From CAYLZW01 sp964388085 (GTDB lineage Bacteria; Myxococcota; UBA727; CAYLZW01), in NCBI GenBank assembly GCA_964388085.1, contig CAYLZW010000066.1, forward strand, positions 1-23,275: DNA of 23,275 bases. Direction: 5' to 3'. This document shows positions 8,418 through 15,950 of this stretch, piece by piece (within the stretch, counting starts at the first letter, position 1; each line of letters starts with the position of its first letter). Position numbers and translations under genes: made by a program. The notes below the pieces were generated by a model, which saw only the letters and a program-made list of their open reading frames with translations, did no database searches and had not been told where the DNA came from.

Positions 8418-10298
8418 ATGAATCGTACAGAGCACGACGTCATCATCGTCGGAGGAGGGGTGAACGGCTGCGGCATCGCGCGCGACGCGGCGCTGCGGGG
8501 GCTGCGCGTGCTCCTCGCCGAGCGGAACGACCTCGCCAAGGGCGCATCGGGCGCGAACACCGGGATGATTCACGGCGGTATCCGCTACCTACGCTACGAC
8601 GTGAAGACGACGAAGCTCGCGTGCACGGACTCGGGGTACATCCAGGCCATCGCGCCGCACCTCTTGTTCCGCATCCCGTTTTTGATGCCGGTGTTCGAGG
8701 GCGACGTGTTCGGTCGCTTCCTCCTCGAGGGCGCCGAGATCTTCTTCGAGGCCTACGACGCCTACCAGCCGCTCAAGCGCGGCAAGCCGCACACGCGCCT
8801 GTCGAAGCAGGAGGTGCTCGCCCTCGAGCCCGGCCTCGCGGGCGACGTCACCGGCGCCGTCACCATGGACGAGTGGGGCATCGACCCGTTCCGCCTCGTC
8901 GTCGCGAACGCGCTCGACGCCGCCTCGCACGGCGCCGTCGTGCGCACCTGGTGTGATGTCGAGGACTTCGTCGGCGGGCACGGCCAGCCCGTCGAGGGCG
9001 TGGTGCTGAAGGACCGCCTCACCGGCAAGACGGAGACGCACTACGCGCCCGTCGTCGTCAACGCCACCGGCGCCTGGGGGCCGCACGTCGCCGCCAAGGC
9101 AGGGGCTCGCTACCGCGTCCGGCCGGGCAAGGGCGTGCACATCGTCTACAGCCACCGCGTGTCGAACTACGGCGTCGTCATGATGGGCGTCGACGGCCGG
9201 CAGATGTTCCTCATGCCGCACGAGAACGGCACCATCGTCGGCACCACCGACGACGACTACTACGGCGACCTCGACAACCCGCGCGCCACCGAAGACGAGG
9301 TGAAGTACATCCTGCAGGCCGCGCGCCGCGTGTTCCCGCCCATCGATCGCTATCGCATGAGCCGCACCTACGTCGGCATCCGTCCGACGGTGTACGAGTG
9401 GGGCAAGAACGAGGACCGCCTGAGCCGCGAGCACGAGTTCTACGACCACGCGCCGGACGGAGCCGCGAACCTCATCTCCGTCGCCGGCGGCAAGCTCGCG
9501 GCCTATCGACAGCTCAGCGAAGAGGTCGCGGACCTCGTCGCCAAGCGGGTGGGCAACACGAGGCCGTGCGTCACGCACAAGCAGCCGCTGCCCGGCGGAG
9601 AGGGCGAGCCCGACGTCGCCACCTGGGCACAGACCTTCCACCAGCCGCGCCTCACGGTGGCGCGCATGGCCTTCCGGCACGGCAGCCGCGCCGAGGACGT
9701 CCTGAAGCTCGTGGACGAGAGCCCGCGCCTCGGCGTGCACACCTGCCAGTGCGAGCCCGTCACCGAGGCGGAGGTGCGCTACAGCGCCCGTCACGAGGTC
9801 GTGCGTCGCCTCGTCGACATCCGCCGTCGCACCCGCGTCGGCATGGGCGCGTGCGGCGGGACCCGCTGCCTGGCGCGCGGCGCGCAGGTGCTCGGCGACG
9901 AGCTCAAGCTGACGGCGCCCCAGATGTTGCGCGAGATGCACGACGCCATGACGGCGCGCTTCATCGGCAAGCGGCCGGTGCTCGAGGGCGCGAACCTCGC
10001 GACCGAGGAGCTCAACCAGGCGATGCACTACCTGACGGGGAACCTCGGCGTGTACTTCCAGGCCGCCGCCGTCGACGAGAGCGCGCAGGCCGCCTGGCAG
10101 GCAGGGCACGCGAACGCGCACGCGCCGCTGTTCCGTCCGGCGGCGAACCGTCACCTCGAGGCGCACGCGGGCACACAGGTGCCGCGCGGGCTCACCCCCG
10201 CCGAAGGACACGGCGAGGAGCAGACGGAGCGCACGCAAGCGGCGCTCCCCGTCGACGACGAAGGGCGCCTGACCAGCACCCTGCCGGAGGCGAAGTGA
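8418..10298 (+). CDS. glpA: Glycerol-3-phosphate dehydrogenase subunit A (FAD and BFD-like [2Fe-2S] domains)
   Basis: Oxidises sn-glycerol 3-phosphate to dihydroxyacetone phosphate and passes electrons toward the quinone pool, as the flavin subunit of GlpABC. The 626-residue product starts with a Rossmann FAD motif (VGGGVNGCG, glycines from residue 12; acidic E35 ends the second strand) and a DAO-type catalytic region with GASGANTGMIHGG. It then has a BFD-like [2Fe-2S] domain with cysteines at 443, 445, 479 and 484 (CQC, then CGGTRC) in the context RRRTRVGMGACGG. That iron-sulfur domain separates GlpA from simple GlpD. ATG 8418 is chosen because AGG at 8410-8412 precedes it and the FAD strand begins seven residues in; a GTG at 8382 would add 12 residues. 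The last ~70 residues are a low-complexity tail, longer than in E. coli GlpA (542 residues). The stop overlaps glpB by one base. Confidence 0.93.
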   Translation: MNRTEHDVIIVGGGVNGCGIARDAALRGLRVLLAERNDLAKGASGANTGMIHGGIRYLRYDVKTTKLACTDSGYIQAIAPHLLFRIPFLMPVFEGDVFGRFLLEGAEIFFEAYDAYQPLKRGKPHTRLSKQEVLALEPGLAGDVTGAVTMDEWGIDPFRLVVANALDAASHGAVVRTWCDVEDFVGGHGQPVEGVVLKDRLTGKTETHYAPVVVNATGAWGPHVAAKAGARYRVRPGKGVHIVYSHRVSNYGVVMMGVDGRQMFLMPHENGTIVGTTDDDYYGDLDNPRATEDEVKYILQAARRVFPPIDRYRMSRTYVGIRPTVYEWGKNEDRLSREHEFYDHAPDGAANLISVAGGKLAAYRQLSEEVADLVAKRVGNTRPCVTHKQPLPGGEGEPDVATWAQTFHQPRLTVARMAFRHGSRAEDVLKLVDESPRLGVHTCQCEPVTEAEVRYSARHEVVRRLVDIRRRTRVGMGACGGTRCLARGAQVLGDELKLTAPQMLREMHDAMTARFIGKRPVLEGANLATEELNQAMHYLTGNLGVYFQAAAVDESAQAAWQAGHANAHAPLFRPAANRHLEAHAGTQVPRGLTPAEGHGEEQTERTQAALPVDDEGRLTSTLPEAK

Positions 10299-11683
10299 TG
10301 CCAGAGCGCAGGAGCCGAGGTCACACCAGCGCCGAGCTCTCCCCCGACGTGCTCGTCCTCGGTGGTGGCGCGGCAGGCCTGTGCGCCGCCGTCGCTGCGC
10401 GGAGAGCCGGCGCCAGCGTCGTCGTCCTCAAGAAGGCCGAAGGCGCCACCGCGCTCTCCTCCGGCGCCGTCGATGTAGCGGACGCCGACCGGGACCTCGT
10501 GCCCGGCAGCGGCGCCTCCCCGTTTGCCCGCGGACCGTCGCTCGAGGAGTCCGTCGCCCGGCTCGCGTCCGCGCGACCTCGGCATCCCTACGCGCGGCTG
10601 TCGGCGCGCGATCGCAAGCGCGTGCCCGAGGCGCTCGAGCTGCTCTCCGAGATCGCCGCACCCCTCGCGCTGCACGGCGCCGACGGCCAGAACGTCGTCG
10701 TGGCCACGCAGCTCGGCAGCGTGAAGCGCAGCGCGCTCGTGCAGGGGAGCCAGGCGTTCGATCTCGCGTCGCTCGACGACAACGCGCGCGTCGCGGTGCT
10801 CGAGCTCGAGGACCTGGCGGGCTACGACGGCGCCCCCGTCTCGCGCGTGCTCGCGTGGATCGACGAGATCGGCCGCGCGAACGACGACGCGAGCGGACGC
10901 CGGCGCTTCGACGTGGTGCGCGTGCCCGCCGAGCCCGGCAGACGAATGGAGTCGAGCCCGCGCAGCTACGCCGCCAACCTCGACGACAGCGCCGCCGAGT
11001 CCCTCATCACGCGGGTGGCGACGGCGCTGCGCCAGGCGTCTTCCGAGGGCGCGTTTGCCTGTGCGCTCTTGCCGCCCGTGCTGGGCCTCGACGCCAAACG
11101 ACCGCTCGCGCAGCAGCTCCGCGAGGCGGCCGGCATCCCCGTCGTGGAGGTGCTCGCGCTGCCGCAGTCCGCGCCCGGCCAACGCCTCTCCCGCGCGCTC
11201 GAGGACGGCGCCGTGCGCGCGGGTGTCGTCGTCAAGAAGAGCGACGCGCTGTCATCCCTCGTCGAGAGCGGCCGTGTGCTCGAGGTACGTGCGCGCGAAG
11301 AGGGAAACGACGTCATCTACCGCCCCCGCGCCGTGGTGCTCGCGACCGGACGCTTCCTCGCCGGCGGCCTCGTCCGCGACGGCTACGCCATCGAGCCCGT
11401 CTTCGGCCTCTCGCTGTTCGCCGATGGCGCTCTCGTCGGGGACCGCTTCATCGGCAGCCTCACCGCCGACCGCCCCGAAGGCGAGCACGCGATCTTCCGC
11501 GCGGGCATCGCCTACGACGGGCAGCTACGGCCCTTCGACGAGGACGGCGGCGTAGTCGCCAGCAACCTGTTCGCCGCCGGCTCCGTGCTCGAGGGCTACG
11601 ACCCCGCCCGCGACGGCAGCGGGATCGGGCTGTGCGCGCTCACGGGTCTGGTGGCCGGCGAAGCGGCTGCGGCTGTGCGCTGA
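10298..11683 (+). CDS. glpB: Glycerol-3-phosphate dehydrogenase subunit B
   Basis: Second flavoprotein subunit of the GlpABC-type dehydrogenase, 461 residues. The sequence shows an N-terminal FAD fold (LVLGGGAAGLCAA, residues 20-31), the GlpB-typical SSGAVDV near residue 54, then HPY. The C-terminal half contains ATGRFLAGGLVRDGY, EPVFGL, NLFAAGSVLEGYDP and a final GIGLCALTGLVAGEAA, which parallel ASGSFFSGGLV and AIGSVLGGFDP of E. coli GlpB. The start is fixed by TGATG: the glpA stop (10296-10298) shares one base with this ATG, implying translational coupling. In E. coli, GlpC, a 4Fe-4S membrane-anchor subunit, follows. Here the next gene is on the other strand, so the anchor is either encoded elsewhere or replaced. 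The stop codon abuts that of the convergent lipoprotein gene. Confidence 0.9.
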   Translation: MPERRSRGHTSAELSPDVLVLGGGAAGLCAAVAARRAGASVVVLKKAEGATALSSGAVDVADADRDLVPGSGASPFARGPSLEESVARLASARPRHPYARLSARDRKRVPEALELLSEIAAPLALHGADGQNVVVATQLGSVKRSALVQGSQAFDLASLDDNARVAVLELEDLAGYDGAPVSRVLAWIDEIGRANDDASGRRRFDVVRVPAEPGRRMESSPRSYAANLDDSAAESLITRVATALRQASSEGAFACALLPPVLGLDAKRPLAQQLREAAGIPVVEVLALPQSAPGQRLSRALEDGAVRAGVVVKKSDALSSLVESGRVLEVRAREEGNDVIYRPRAVVLATGRFLAGGLVRDGYAIEPVFGLSLFADGALVGDRFIGSLTADRPEGEHAIFRAGIAYDGQLRPFDEDGGVVASNLFAAGSVLEGYDPARDGSGIGLCALTGLVAGEAAAAVR

Positions 11684-12621
11684 TCAGAACGCCAGGGCGA
11701 CGGACGCCGAGCCACGCTCGTCCAGGTGCACAGGGACGTCCTCGGTGCGCGGCTCGTCGTCGTCCGGTCGCGAAATGAACGCGTAATCGAGGTCTCGATC
11801 GAGGAACGCGGAGACGAAATAGTCACCGGCGTGCAGCTGATTCAGCTCGAACGCGAAGGAGCCGCCAGTGCCAGCGAGGGCGATGGCGTACTGCGCGCGC
11901 ACCGCGTGGCAATCAAACGCCTGCCCACAGGCGCTCGTGGAGAGCACGAGCCACACGTCGCCTCCCGAGAGGGTCGCGCCGAGGTCCACGCGCACGTCCA
12001 GGGTCCCGAGCACCGGCATTGGCTGGTCCGCTGCCCGCAGCGGTGGGGCGCTCAGGGCGTCCGGCACACGGCGATCCTCGAGGCGCTCGGCCTCCCACAG
12101 CAGGTGCGGGCGCTCCCTCACCTGCGCCGTGAGCGAGATCTGCTCGTTGGACGGTCGCTCCCAGATCGCGTTCAGGTAGCCACACCCGCGCTCCAGGGAG
12201 CAAAAGCGAAGGCACCTGCCGTCTTCGCTCGCGGCGACCAGCTCGGTGCGCGTGTCACGATCGACGCCCAGAACTTGCCCCCGTTTCGGAAGATGAAGGT
12301 AGGCGCGCCATGGTCCTCGAGCGCGAATTGGAAGCGCAGCGTGTTGTCCGCGTCGACGTCCGCGCGACCGAAGACGGTGCCGTCGAAGTTGTTGCCGCTC
12401 ACGGCTCGCAGATCCATCGTCAGGAGGGCGAGGTCGCCGAGGGGCGTGTTCTTCGCGGCTCCGCCGTACACTCCCGGCACGAGCGGCAGGAACGCCGCCG
12501 CGACTGCGCGCTGGTCCACGTCCTCGTCGAGCTCCGCACCGCTGGCGCAGACCGCTGGCGGGACCTTGCAGGCAGCGAGAAGCACGCCGCACAGCGCGAC
12601 CAGGAGGACACGCGAGGTCAT
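11684..12621 (-). CDS. Hypothetical lipoprotein with an apparent one-base frameshift
   Basis: Family not recognised. The first part opens at ATG 12621 with a lipoprotein signal (VLLVALCGVLLAAC, lipobox LAAC, Cys18) and continues through sensible sequence to FIFRNGGKFW near 12270. A second minus-strand frame then carries the rest (TELVAASEDGRCLRFC onward) to the stop at 11684-11686. Frame arithmetic shows one base is missing, or two are extra. The likeliest place is the C5 run at 12278-12282: with six Cs the protein reads FIFRNGGQVLGVDRD without a break, giving about 312 residues. A site nearer 12245 is also possible. The C-terminal part alternates hydrophobic strands (VRVDLGATL, VWLVLSTSACG, YFVSAFLDRDLDY) and looks like a beta-sandwich. 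The start overlaps the upstream stop as ATGA, so it is coupled to the DUF1795 gene. It is a sequencing error or a young pseudogene. Confidence 0.65.
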
Positions 12622-13085
12622 CGGCCATCGACCCGGAACGACCCAATAATCGCCAGGTACTCCTTGCGGGTATCCGAATAAGGCAGCCCGGCAAGGTGCG
12701 ACGCCGAGAGCGTGTAAGCCGTACGCCCATTCACGTAATGGGCCGTCATCGAGTTCAACAGCCGCCCGTCGGGTCCCGTGGACTGCGCCTCGAACATTGG
12801 GCACTCGACGCCGTCGATGGTCACCGTCCCCTGCTTCAGGACCTCGAAGTTCGGCATCGTCTGCTTCAGGACCGCGAGCTGTCGTTCGCTGTACTCGCGC
12901 ACGTCCACGCCTTCGCCGACGTCCTCGGACGCGACCACGACGTTACGCGCGAAGCTGCTCTGCTGCTTGACGACCATCTGGCCGTGCGCCGGGCCCTCCT
13001 TGTGGGGGGCGGCGATGACGAGCATGCGCGCGCGGTACTCGCCCGGGGCGGAGAACCCGAGGCCTCCCAGCTTGAAGTCAGTCAT
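12618..13085 (-). CDS. DUF1795 / DcrB-like domain protein
   Basis: 155-residue protein without a signal peptide. It resembles the DUF1795/DcrB (PsbP-like fold) family: an opening that reads GFSAPGEYRARM, a central segment with SERQLAVLKQTMPNFEVLKQ, a strand pair with TVTIDGVECP, then a second half with RTAYTLSASH and a final IGSFRV. By family knowledge DUF1795 proteins include EagR-type chaperones that hold type VI effectors and other small envelope or housekeeping proteins. No type VI gene is visible here, so that role is only a possibility. The start has GAGGG about seven bases upstream. The stop (12618-12620) overlaps the lipoprotein start in ATGA, so the two are probably made together and may interact. 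A terminator ahead of this gene separates it from the alanine-rich gene. The assignment rests on fold-like pattern, not on a catalytic motif. Confidence 0.72.
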   Translation of the reverse strand: MTDFKLGGLGFSAPGEYRARMLVIAAPHKEGPAHGQMVVKQQSSFARNVVVASEDVGEGVDVREYSERQLAVLKQTMPNFEVLKQGTVTIDGVECPMFEAQSTGPDGRLLNSMTAHYVNGRTAYTLSASHLAGLPYSDTRKEYLAIIGSFRVDGR

Positions 13086-13154
13086 CGTTCAACCCTCGCT
13101 GGCCTTGTAGCGAGAAGCGACGAGGGGCAGCAACCACGCTGTTCCCCCAAACGA

Positions 13155-13184
13155 AAGAGCCCACCCCCGAAGGAGTGGGCTCTT
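13155..13184 (-). terminator. Strong UUCG-tetraloop terminator after the alanine-rich gene
   Basis: Read on the minus strand: AAGAGCCCACTCC, loop TTCG, GGGGTGGGCTCTT, then TCGTTTG. The stem is 13 base pairs with one T-G wobble and the very stable UUCG loop. It lies 25 bases after the alanine-rich gene's stop at 13210 and before the DUF1795 gene on the same strand, so it splits the minus-strand cluster into two units. Confidence 0.87.
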
Positions 13185-13209
13185 GGAGCTTCCAAAGAAG
13201 CGAGCGCGA

Positions 13210-14070
13210 TCAGGCAGCCTGGAGCTGAGCGAGCTCGCGCTCGAAGGCCTTGATCTCGCCAGCGACGTCGACCGTGACCTCGCCCTGGCCGGCGACGGCG
13301 AGCGCGTTGGCGGTGGCGGCGGAGATGCGAGCGGCGAGGATGGACGCGTCACGCGCGCCGGCCATGCCCTTCTCGGCGTACTCGACGGCGACGGCGGCGG
13401 CGCGCGTGCCGACCTCGGCGAGCTTGACGACGCCGGAGGCGCCGAGCTCACCCGCGGCGAGCGCGAGGTTGCCGGCGACGGCAGCGGTGTGACCCGCGGC
13501 CATGGTCAGGTTGGCGGCCGAGCCAGCGGCGTGGCCGATGGCGTTCACGTAGCTGTTCCAGGACGCGTTCATGGCGTCGCCGGCCTTGTTGAGCTGCGCG
13601 GCGGCCTTGCCGAACATCTCGTCCGAGAAGCGCACGGCGTTGGGGTCGCCCGCGAGCTCACGCACGGTGGTGGTCTTGCCGTCCTTCAGGATGCCGGTGA
13701 AGAGGTTCGCGAGGCCGGCGAAGGCGCGCGAGACGTTCTTCGCGACGAAGCGGCCGGCGGAGGCCATGCCCTCGACCGCCCAGCCGAGCGCGCCGGCGCC
13801 GGCGAACGCGCCCGCGGCGCCCGTGCGGCCAGCGGCCTCGAGAGCGTCGACGGTGCCCTGCAGGACCGCGCCCGTGGCGTACACGGCGTTGGCGGCGGCG
13901 CCGGCGACGTGCGCGGCGGCCTCGTCGGCGTGCTCACCGGCGCGCACGACGCTGTCACCGGCGTCACCGACGAGGTCACGGGCGTCGTTCTTGAGCTGGT
14001 CGGCGGTGCGCTCGAGCGCCGCCTGGTTGCGCTGGAAGACGTTCTGAGAGGGGTTCGAGATCTTCGTCAT
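13210..14070 (-). CDS. Alanine-rich helical protein of unknown function
   Basis: 286 residues, about 27% alanine by hand count, no cysteine and only two prolines. It begins MTKISNPSQNVFQRNQAALE and has no signal peptide. A charged amphipathic N-terminal third (residues 1-50) is followed by a long small-residue region rich in A, G and V with interspersed acidic and basic residues. A more polar island lies in the middle (KDGKTTTVRELAGDPNAVRF, near 128-147). The composition resembles phasin-like, LEA-like or apolipoprotein-like proteins that coat lipid or polymer surfaces, but I recognise no family motif. The start is strong: GGAGAG lies five bases before ATG. A powerful terminator follows, which with the good ribosome site suggests high expression. 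The SCP-2-like lipid carrier gene lies 149 bases upstream on the same strand, so a lipid-related role is an inference from context and composition. Confidence 0.85.
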   Translation of the reverse strand: MTKISNPSQNVFQRNQAALERTADQLKNDARDLVGDAGDSVVRAGEHADEAAAHVAGAAANAVYATGAVLQGTVDALEAAGRTGAAGAFAGAGALGWAVEGMASAGRFVAKNVSRAFAGLANLFTGILKDGKTTTVRELAGDPNAVRFSDEMFGKAAAQLNKAGDAMNASWNSYVNAIGHAAGSAANLTMAAGHTAAVAGNLALAAGELGASGVVKLAEVGTRAAAVAVEYAEKGMAGARDASILAARISAATANALAVAGQGEVTVDVAGEIKAFERELAQLQAA

Positions 14071-14219
14071 TTTTCTCTCCGGACCGACGCGCCGTGGGCC
14101 GTCGGGGTTGCGAGGCGCCTGGTGTCATTGAAGGACAGGGCCCTCGGCGCGATGTGCGGGTGAATGTTCGAACGAGCAGAGCCAAAGGAGCAGAAGCGAG
14201 GCCGAAAGCCCCGAGCGGG

Positions 14220-14585
14220 TCAGGCGTCGGCGGGCTGGAGCACCACCGCGAGGTTGTTGAACAGGCGCGGGTCGCCGTTGAAGCTGATCTTGCCGGCCTT
14301 GGCGGCGGCCTCGACGTTCAGCGTGCCCTTCATCATCGAGACGAAGTCGGCGCTGTCCATCTCCACGTAGAGGTCGACCTTGTCAGCGATGCCCGACGAG
14401 ATCGCGGCCTTGGTGAAGTCGAGGGTCCAGGAGCCGCCCTTGTCGCCGAAGAGCTGGATGCCGTAGGCACCGCCGAGCTTGGCGCAGGGCTCCTTCTGGG
14501 CCTCGAGGATCTTCGGGCAGAGGTCGTTGAAGAAGTCGTTCGGCGAGAACTCCATCGGCTCGCCAGCCATCAAGCGGTTGCCCAT
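14220..14585 (-). CDS. SCP-2 sterol-transfer family protein
   Basis: About 121-residue single-domain protein of the SCP-2 (sterol carrier protein 2) type, a soluble fold with a hydrophobic tunnel that binds lipids or acyl chains. Visible family signs, in order: an N-terminal helix with FFNDLCPKILEA, a strand pair with GAYGIQLFGDKGGSWTLDF, the segment KVDLYVEMDSADFVSMMKG, and a closing AAKAGKISFNGDPRLFNNL, which matches the usual D..F..M..G.L....A...GK....GD layout. Two in-frame ATGs occur at 14588 and 14585. AGGAG at 14592-14596 is three bases from the first and six from the second, so the second is preferred. The gene is divergent from the panE-like gene and upstream of the alanine-rich gene on the same strand. 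Only a weak four-base-pair hairpin (14210-14219) follows its stop. Its ligand cannot be told from sequence. Confidence 0.87.
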   Translation of the reverse strand: MGNRLMAGEPMEFSPNDFFNDLCPKILEAQKEPCAKLGGAYGIQLFGDKGGSWTLDFTKAAISSGIADKVDLYVEMDSADFVSMMKGTLNVEAAAKAGKISFNGDPRLFNNLAVVLQPADA

Positions 14586-14646
14586 CATCGTCTCCTGGCT
14601 CGCTGCGAAAGGCGCGGAACGCGTCCCCCGAGCGCGAGCGTTGGTA

Positions 14647-14674
14647 CCCTGCGACAGTGCGTCTGTTGCCAGGG
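14647..14674. promoter_or_regulatory. Imperfect inverted repeat in the SCP-2 / panE-like divergent spacer
   Basis: CCCTGCGACAG, five-base spacer, CTGTTGCCAGGG: the arms pair with one bulge and one mismatch. It lies 62 bases upstream of the SCP-2 gene's start and about 200 bases upstream of the panE-like start. This is a possible operator for either gene. The rest of the 288-base spacer (14589-14876) shows no convincing promoter or reading frame. Confidence 0.3.
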
Positions 14675-14865
14675 GACTCAGGGTCTACCTCAACTCCCGG
14701 GTCTTTGGCGCGGATCTGGCCTGTACCGGGCTTGACGGCGGCGGGTGGCTTCGGGTGCCGTGGGGGGCCATCTGCGCGGGCCGCGGGCGCCCCGGAGGGC
14801 CGGTCCCGCCTTGCTCCGCACCGCTCCTGCTAGCAAGCTCGCTCTGCGCCGGGAGCCGGGGCGCC

Positions 14866-14871
14866 GGGAGG
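14866..14871 (+). promoter_or_regulatory. Ribosome binding site deciding the GTG start of the panE-like gene
   Basis: GGGAGG ends five bases before the GTG at 14877-14879. The codons that follow begin the Rossmann strand directly (SERIVILGIGG). The 44 codons open upstream in the same frame do not look like protein sequence. Confidence 0.8.
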
Positions 14872-14876
14872 CAGGA

Positions 14877-15947
14877 GTGTCGGAGCGAATCGTCATCCTG
14901 GGCATCGGCGGGGTCGGCGGGGTTGTCGCCTCGGGCCTCGTCCTCGCCGGCAGAGACGTCGTCGGTGTGACCGGGAACACAACCATCGCCGACGTCATCC
15001 GGCGGGACGGGCTGCGCGCCCGGGTCGCTGGGGAGGAGCGCCGGGTCCCGCTGCAAGCGGTAGCGGAGCTCCCGCCCGACGCCGGCACCTTCGACATCGC
15101 GCTCCTCGCGGTGCCACCGAACGCCGCCGAGCGGGCGCTGGACAGCGTGCGTCCCCACCTGGCCGAAGGGGCGCCCATCGTCTGCTTCCAGAACGGCCTC
15201 ATCGAGGAGCGGCTCGCGAAGAGCGTCCGCCCCGAGCAGCTCATCGGCGGCATCGTCGCCTTCGGCGCGTCCATGCTCGCGCCCGGCCAGGTGGAGCAGA
15301 CGTCCCCGGGCGGCTTCGTGCTCGGCAGGCTCGACGGCAGCCTCGACGGGACCCTCTCCCGCGTCGCGGGCGTGCTCGAGCCGGCGGGCGAGGTCGCGCT
15401 CACGCAGAACCTCCGCGGCGCCCGCTGGAGCAAGCTCGCCATCAACTGCGCCATCTCGTCGCTCGGCACGCTCGGGGGCGATCGCCTCGGGGCCCTCATG
15501 CGCCACCGCTTCGTGCGCCGGCTGTGCCTCGAGGTGATGACGGAGGTGACGCAGGTGGCGCAAGCGGAGGGCGTTCACCTCGAGAAGGTCGCCGGCACGC
15601 TCGATCTCGAGTGGCTCGCCCTCGACGACGACGAGCGGCGGGTGCCGGGCTCTCCCGGGCTGCTCGCGAAGCACACCGTCTTGCTCGCCGTGGGCGCGAA
15701 GTACCGCCGCCTGCGCTCGTCCATGCTCTCGGCCATCGAGCGCGGACGCACACCGCCGGTCGAGCTCCTGAACGGTGAGGTCGTCTCGCGCGCGACTGCG
15801 CACGGCATCAAGGTGCCCATCAACGAGGGGCTCGTGCACGCCATCGAGCAGCTCGGGCGCGGTGAGCGCACGTCGTCGATGGCGGAGCTACGCGGCTTCT
15901 ACGACGCCACGCGCCCGAAGCTGCGCGCGCTCGATCTCGTCGCCTGA
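14877..15947 (+). CDS. Ketopantoate reductase family protein (2-dehydropantoate 2-reductase)
   Basis: 356-residue NADPH-dependent reductase of the PanE/ApbA family. The classic reaction reduces 2-dehydropantoate to pantoate for coenzyme A synthesis; paralogues act on other 2-oxo acids. Visible features: an N-terminal Rossmann motif GIGGVGG (glycines 9, 11, 12, 14), QNG at 105-107, the catalytic-type lysine in RWSKLAIN (K186, with N190), and a C-terminal helical domain with SSMLSAIERGRTPPVELLNG (serines 281-282, E296, N299) and HGIKVPIN, all in family order. The second asparagine usually found after the lysine motif (VNC.IN in E. coli PanE) is serine here, so substrate preference may differ; I leave the symbol empty. 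GTG start with a good ribosome site. The gene converges with the AMIN gene across a hairpin. It is somewhat longer than E. coli PanE (303). Confidence 0.88.
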   Translation: MSERIVILGIGGVGGVVASGLVLAGRDVVGVTGNTTIADVIRRDGLRARVAGEERRVPLQAVAELPPDAGTFDIALLAVPPNAAERALDSVRPHLAEGAPIVCFQNGLIEERLAKSVRPEQLIGGIVAFGASMLAPGQVEQTSPGGFVLGRLDGSLDGTLSRVAGVLEPAGEVALTQNLRGARWSKLAINCAISSLGTLGGDRLGALMRHRFVRRLCLEVMTEVTQVAQAEGVHLEKVAGTLDLEWLALDDDERRVPGSPGLLAKHTVLLAVGAKYRRLRSSMLSAIERGRTPPVELLNGEVVSRATAHGIKVPINEGLVHAIEQLGRGERTSSMAELRGFYDATRPKLRALDLVA

Positions 15948-15950
15948 CGG

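Noticed and set aside
9398..10297. A 300-codon extension upstream of glpB in the same frame
   Set aside because: It lies inside glpA in another frame and is Arg-rich. GlpB homology begins just after the ATG at 10298.
12622..12804. A 61-codon upstream extension of the lipoprotein frame
   Set aside because: It overlaps the DUF1795 gene out of frame. The signal peptide begins exactly at ATG 12621.
12618..13085. Reading the DUF1795 gene as evidence of a type VI secretion locus
   Set aside because: No Tss component, VgrG, PAAR, Hcp or effector is seen, and the family is broader than type VI chaperones.
14166..14173. Palindrome GTTCGAAC between the alanine-rich and SCP-2 genes
   Set aside because: It is too short and lacks the flanking pattern of a known LexA or similar box; no promoter fits beside it.
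14210..14219. Small hairpin CCCGCTCGGG after the SCP-2 stop
   Set aside because: A four-base-pair stem with a two-base loop and only three Ts after it is too weak to call a terminator.
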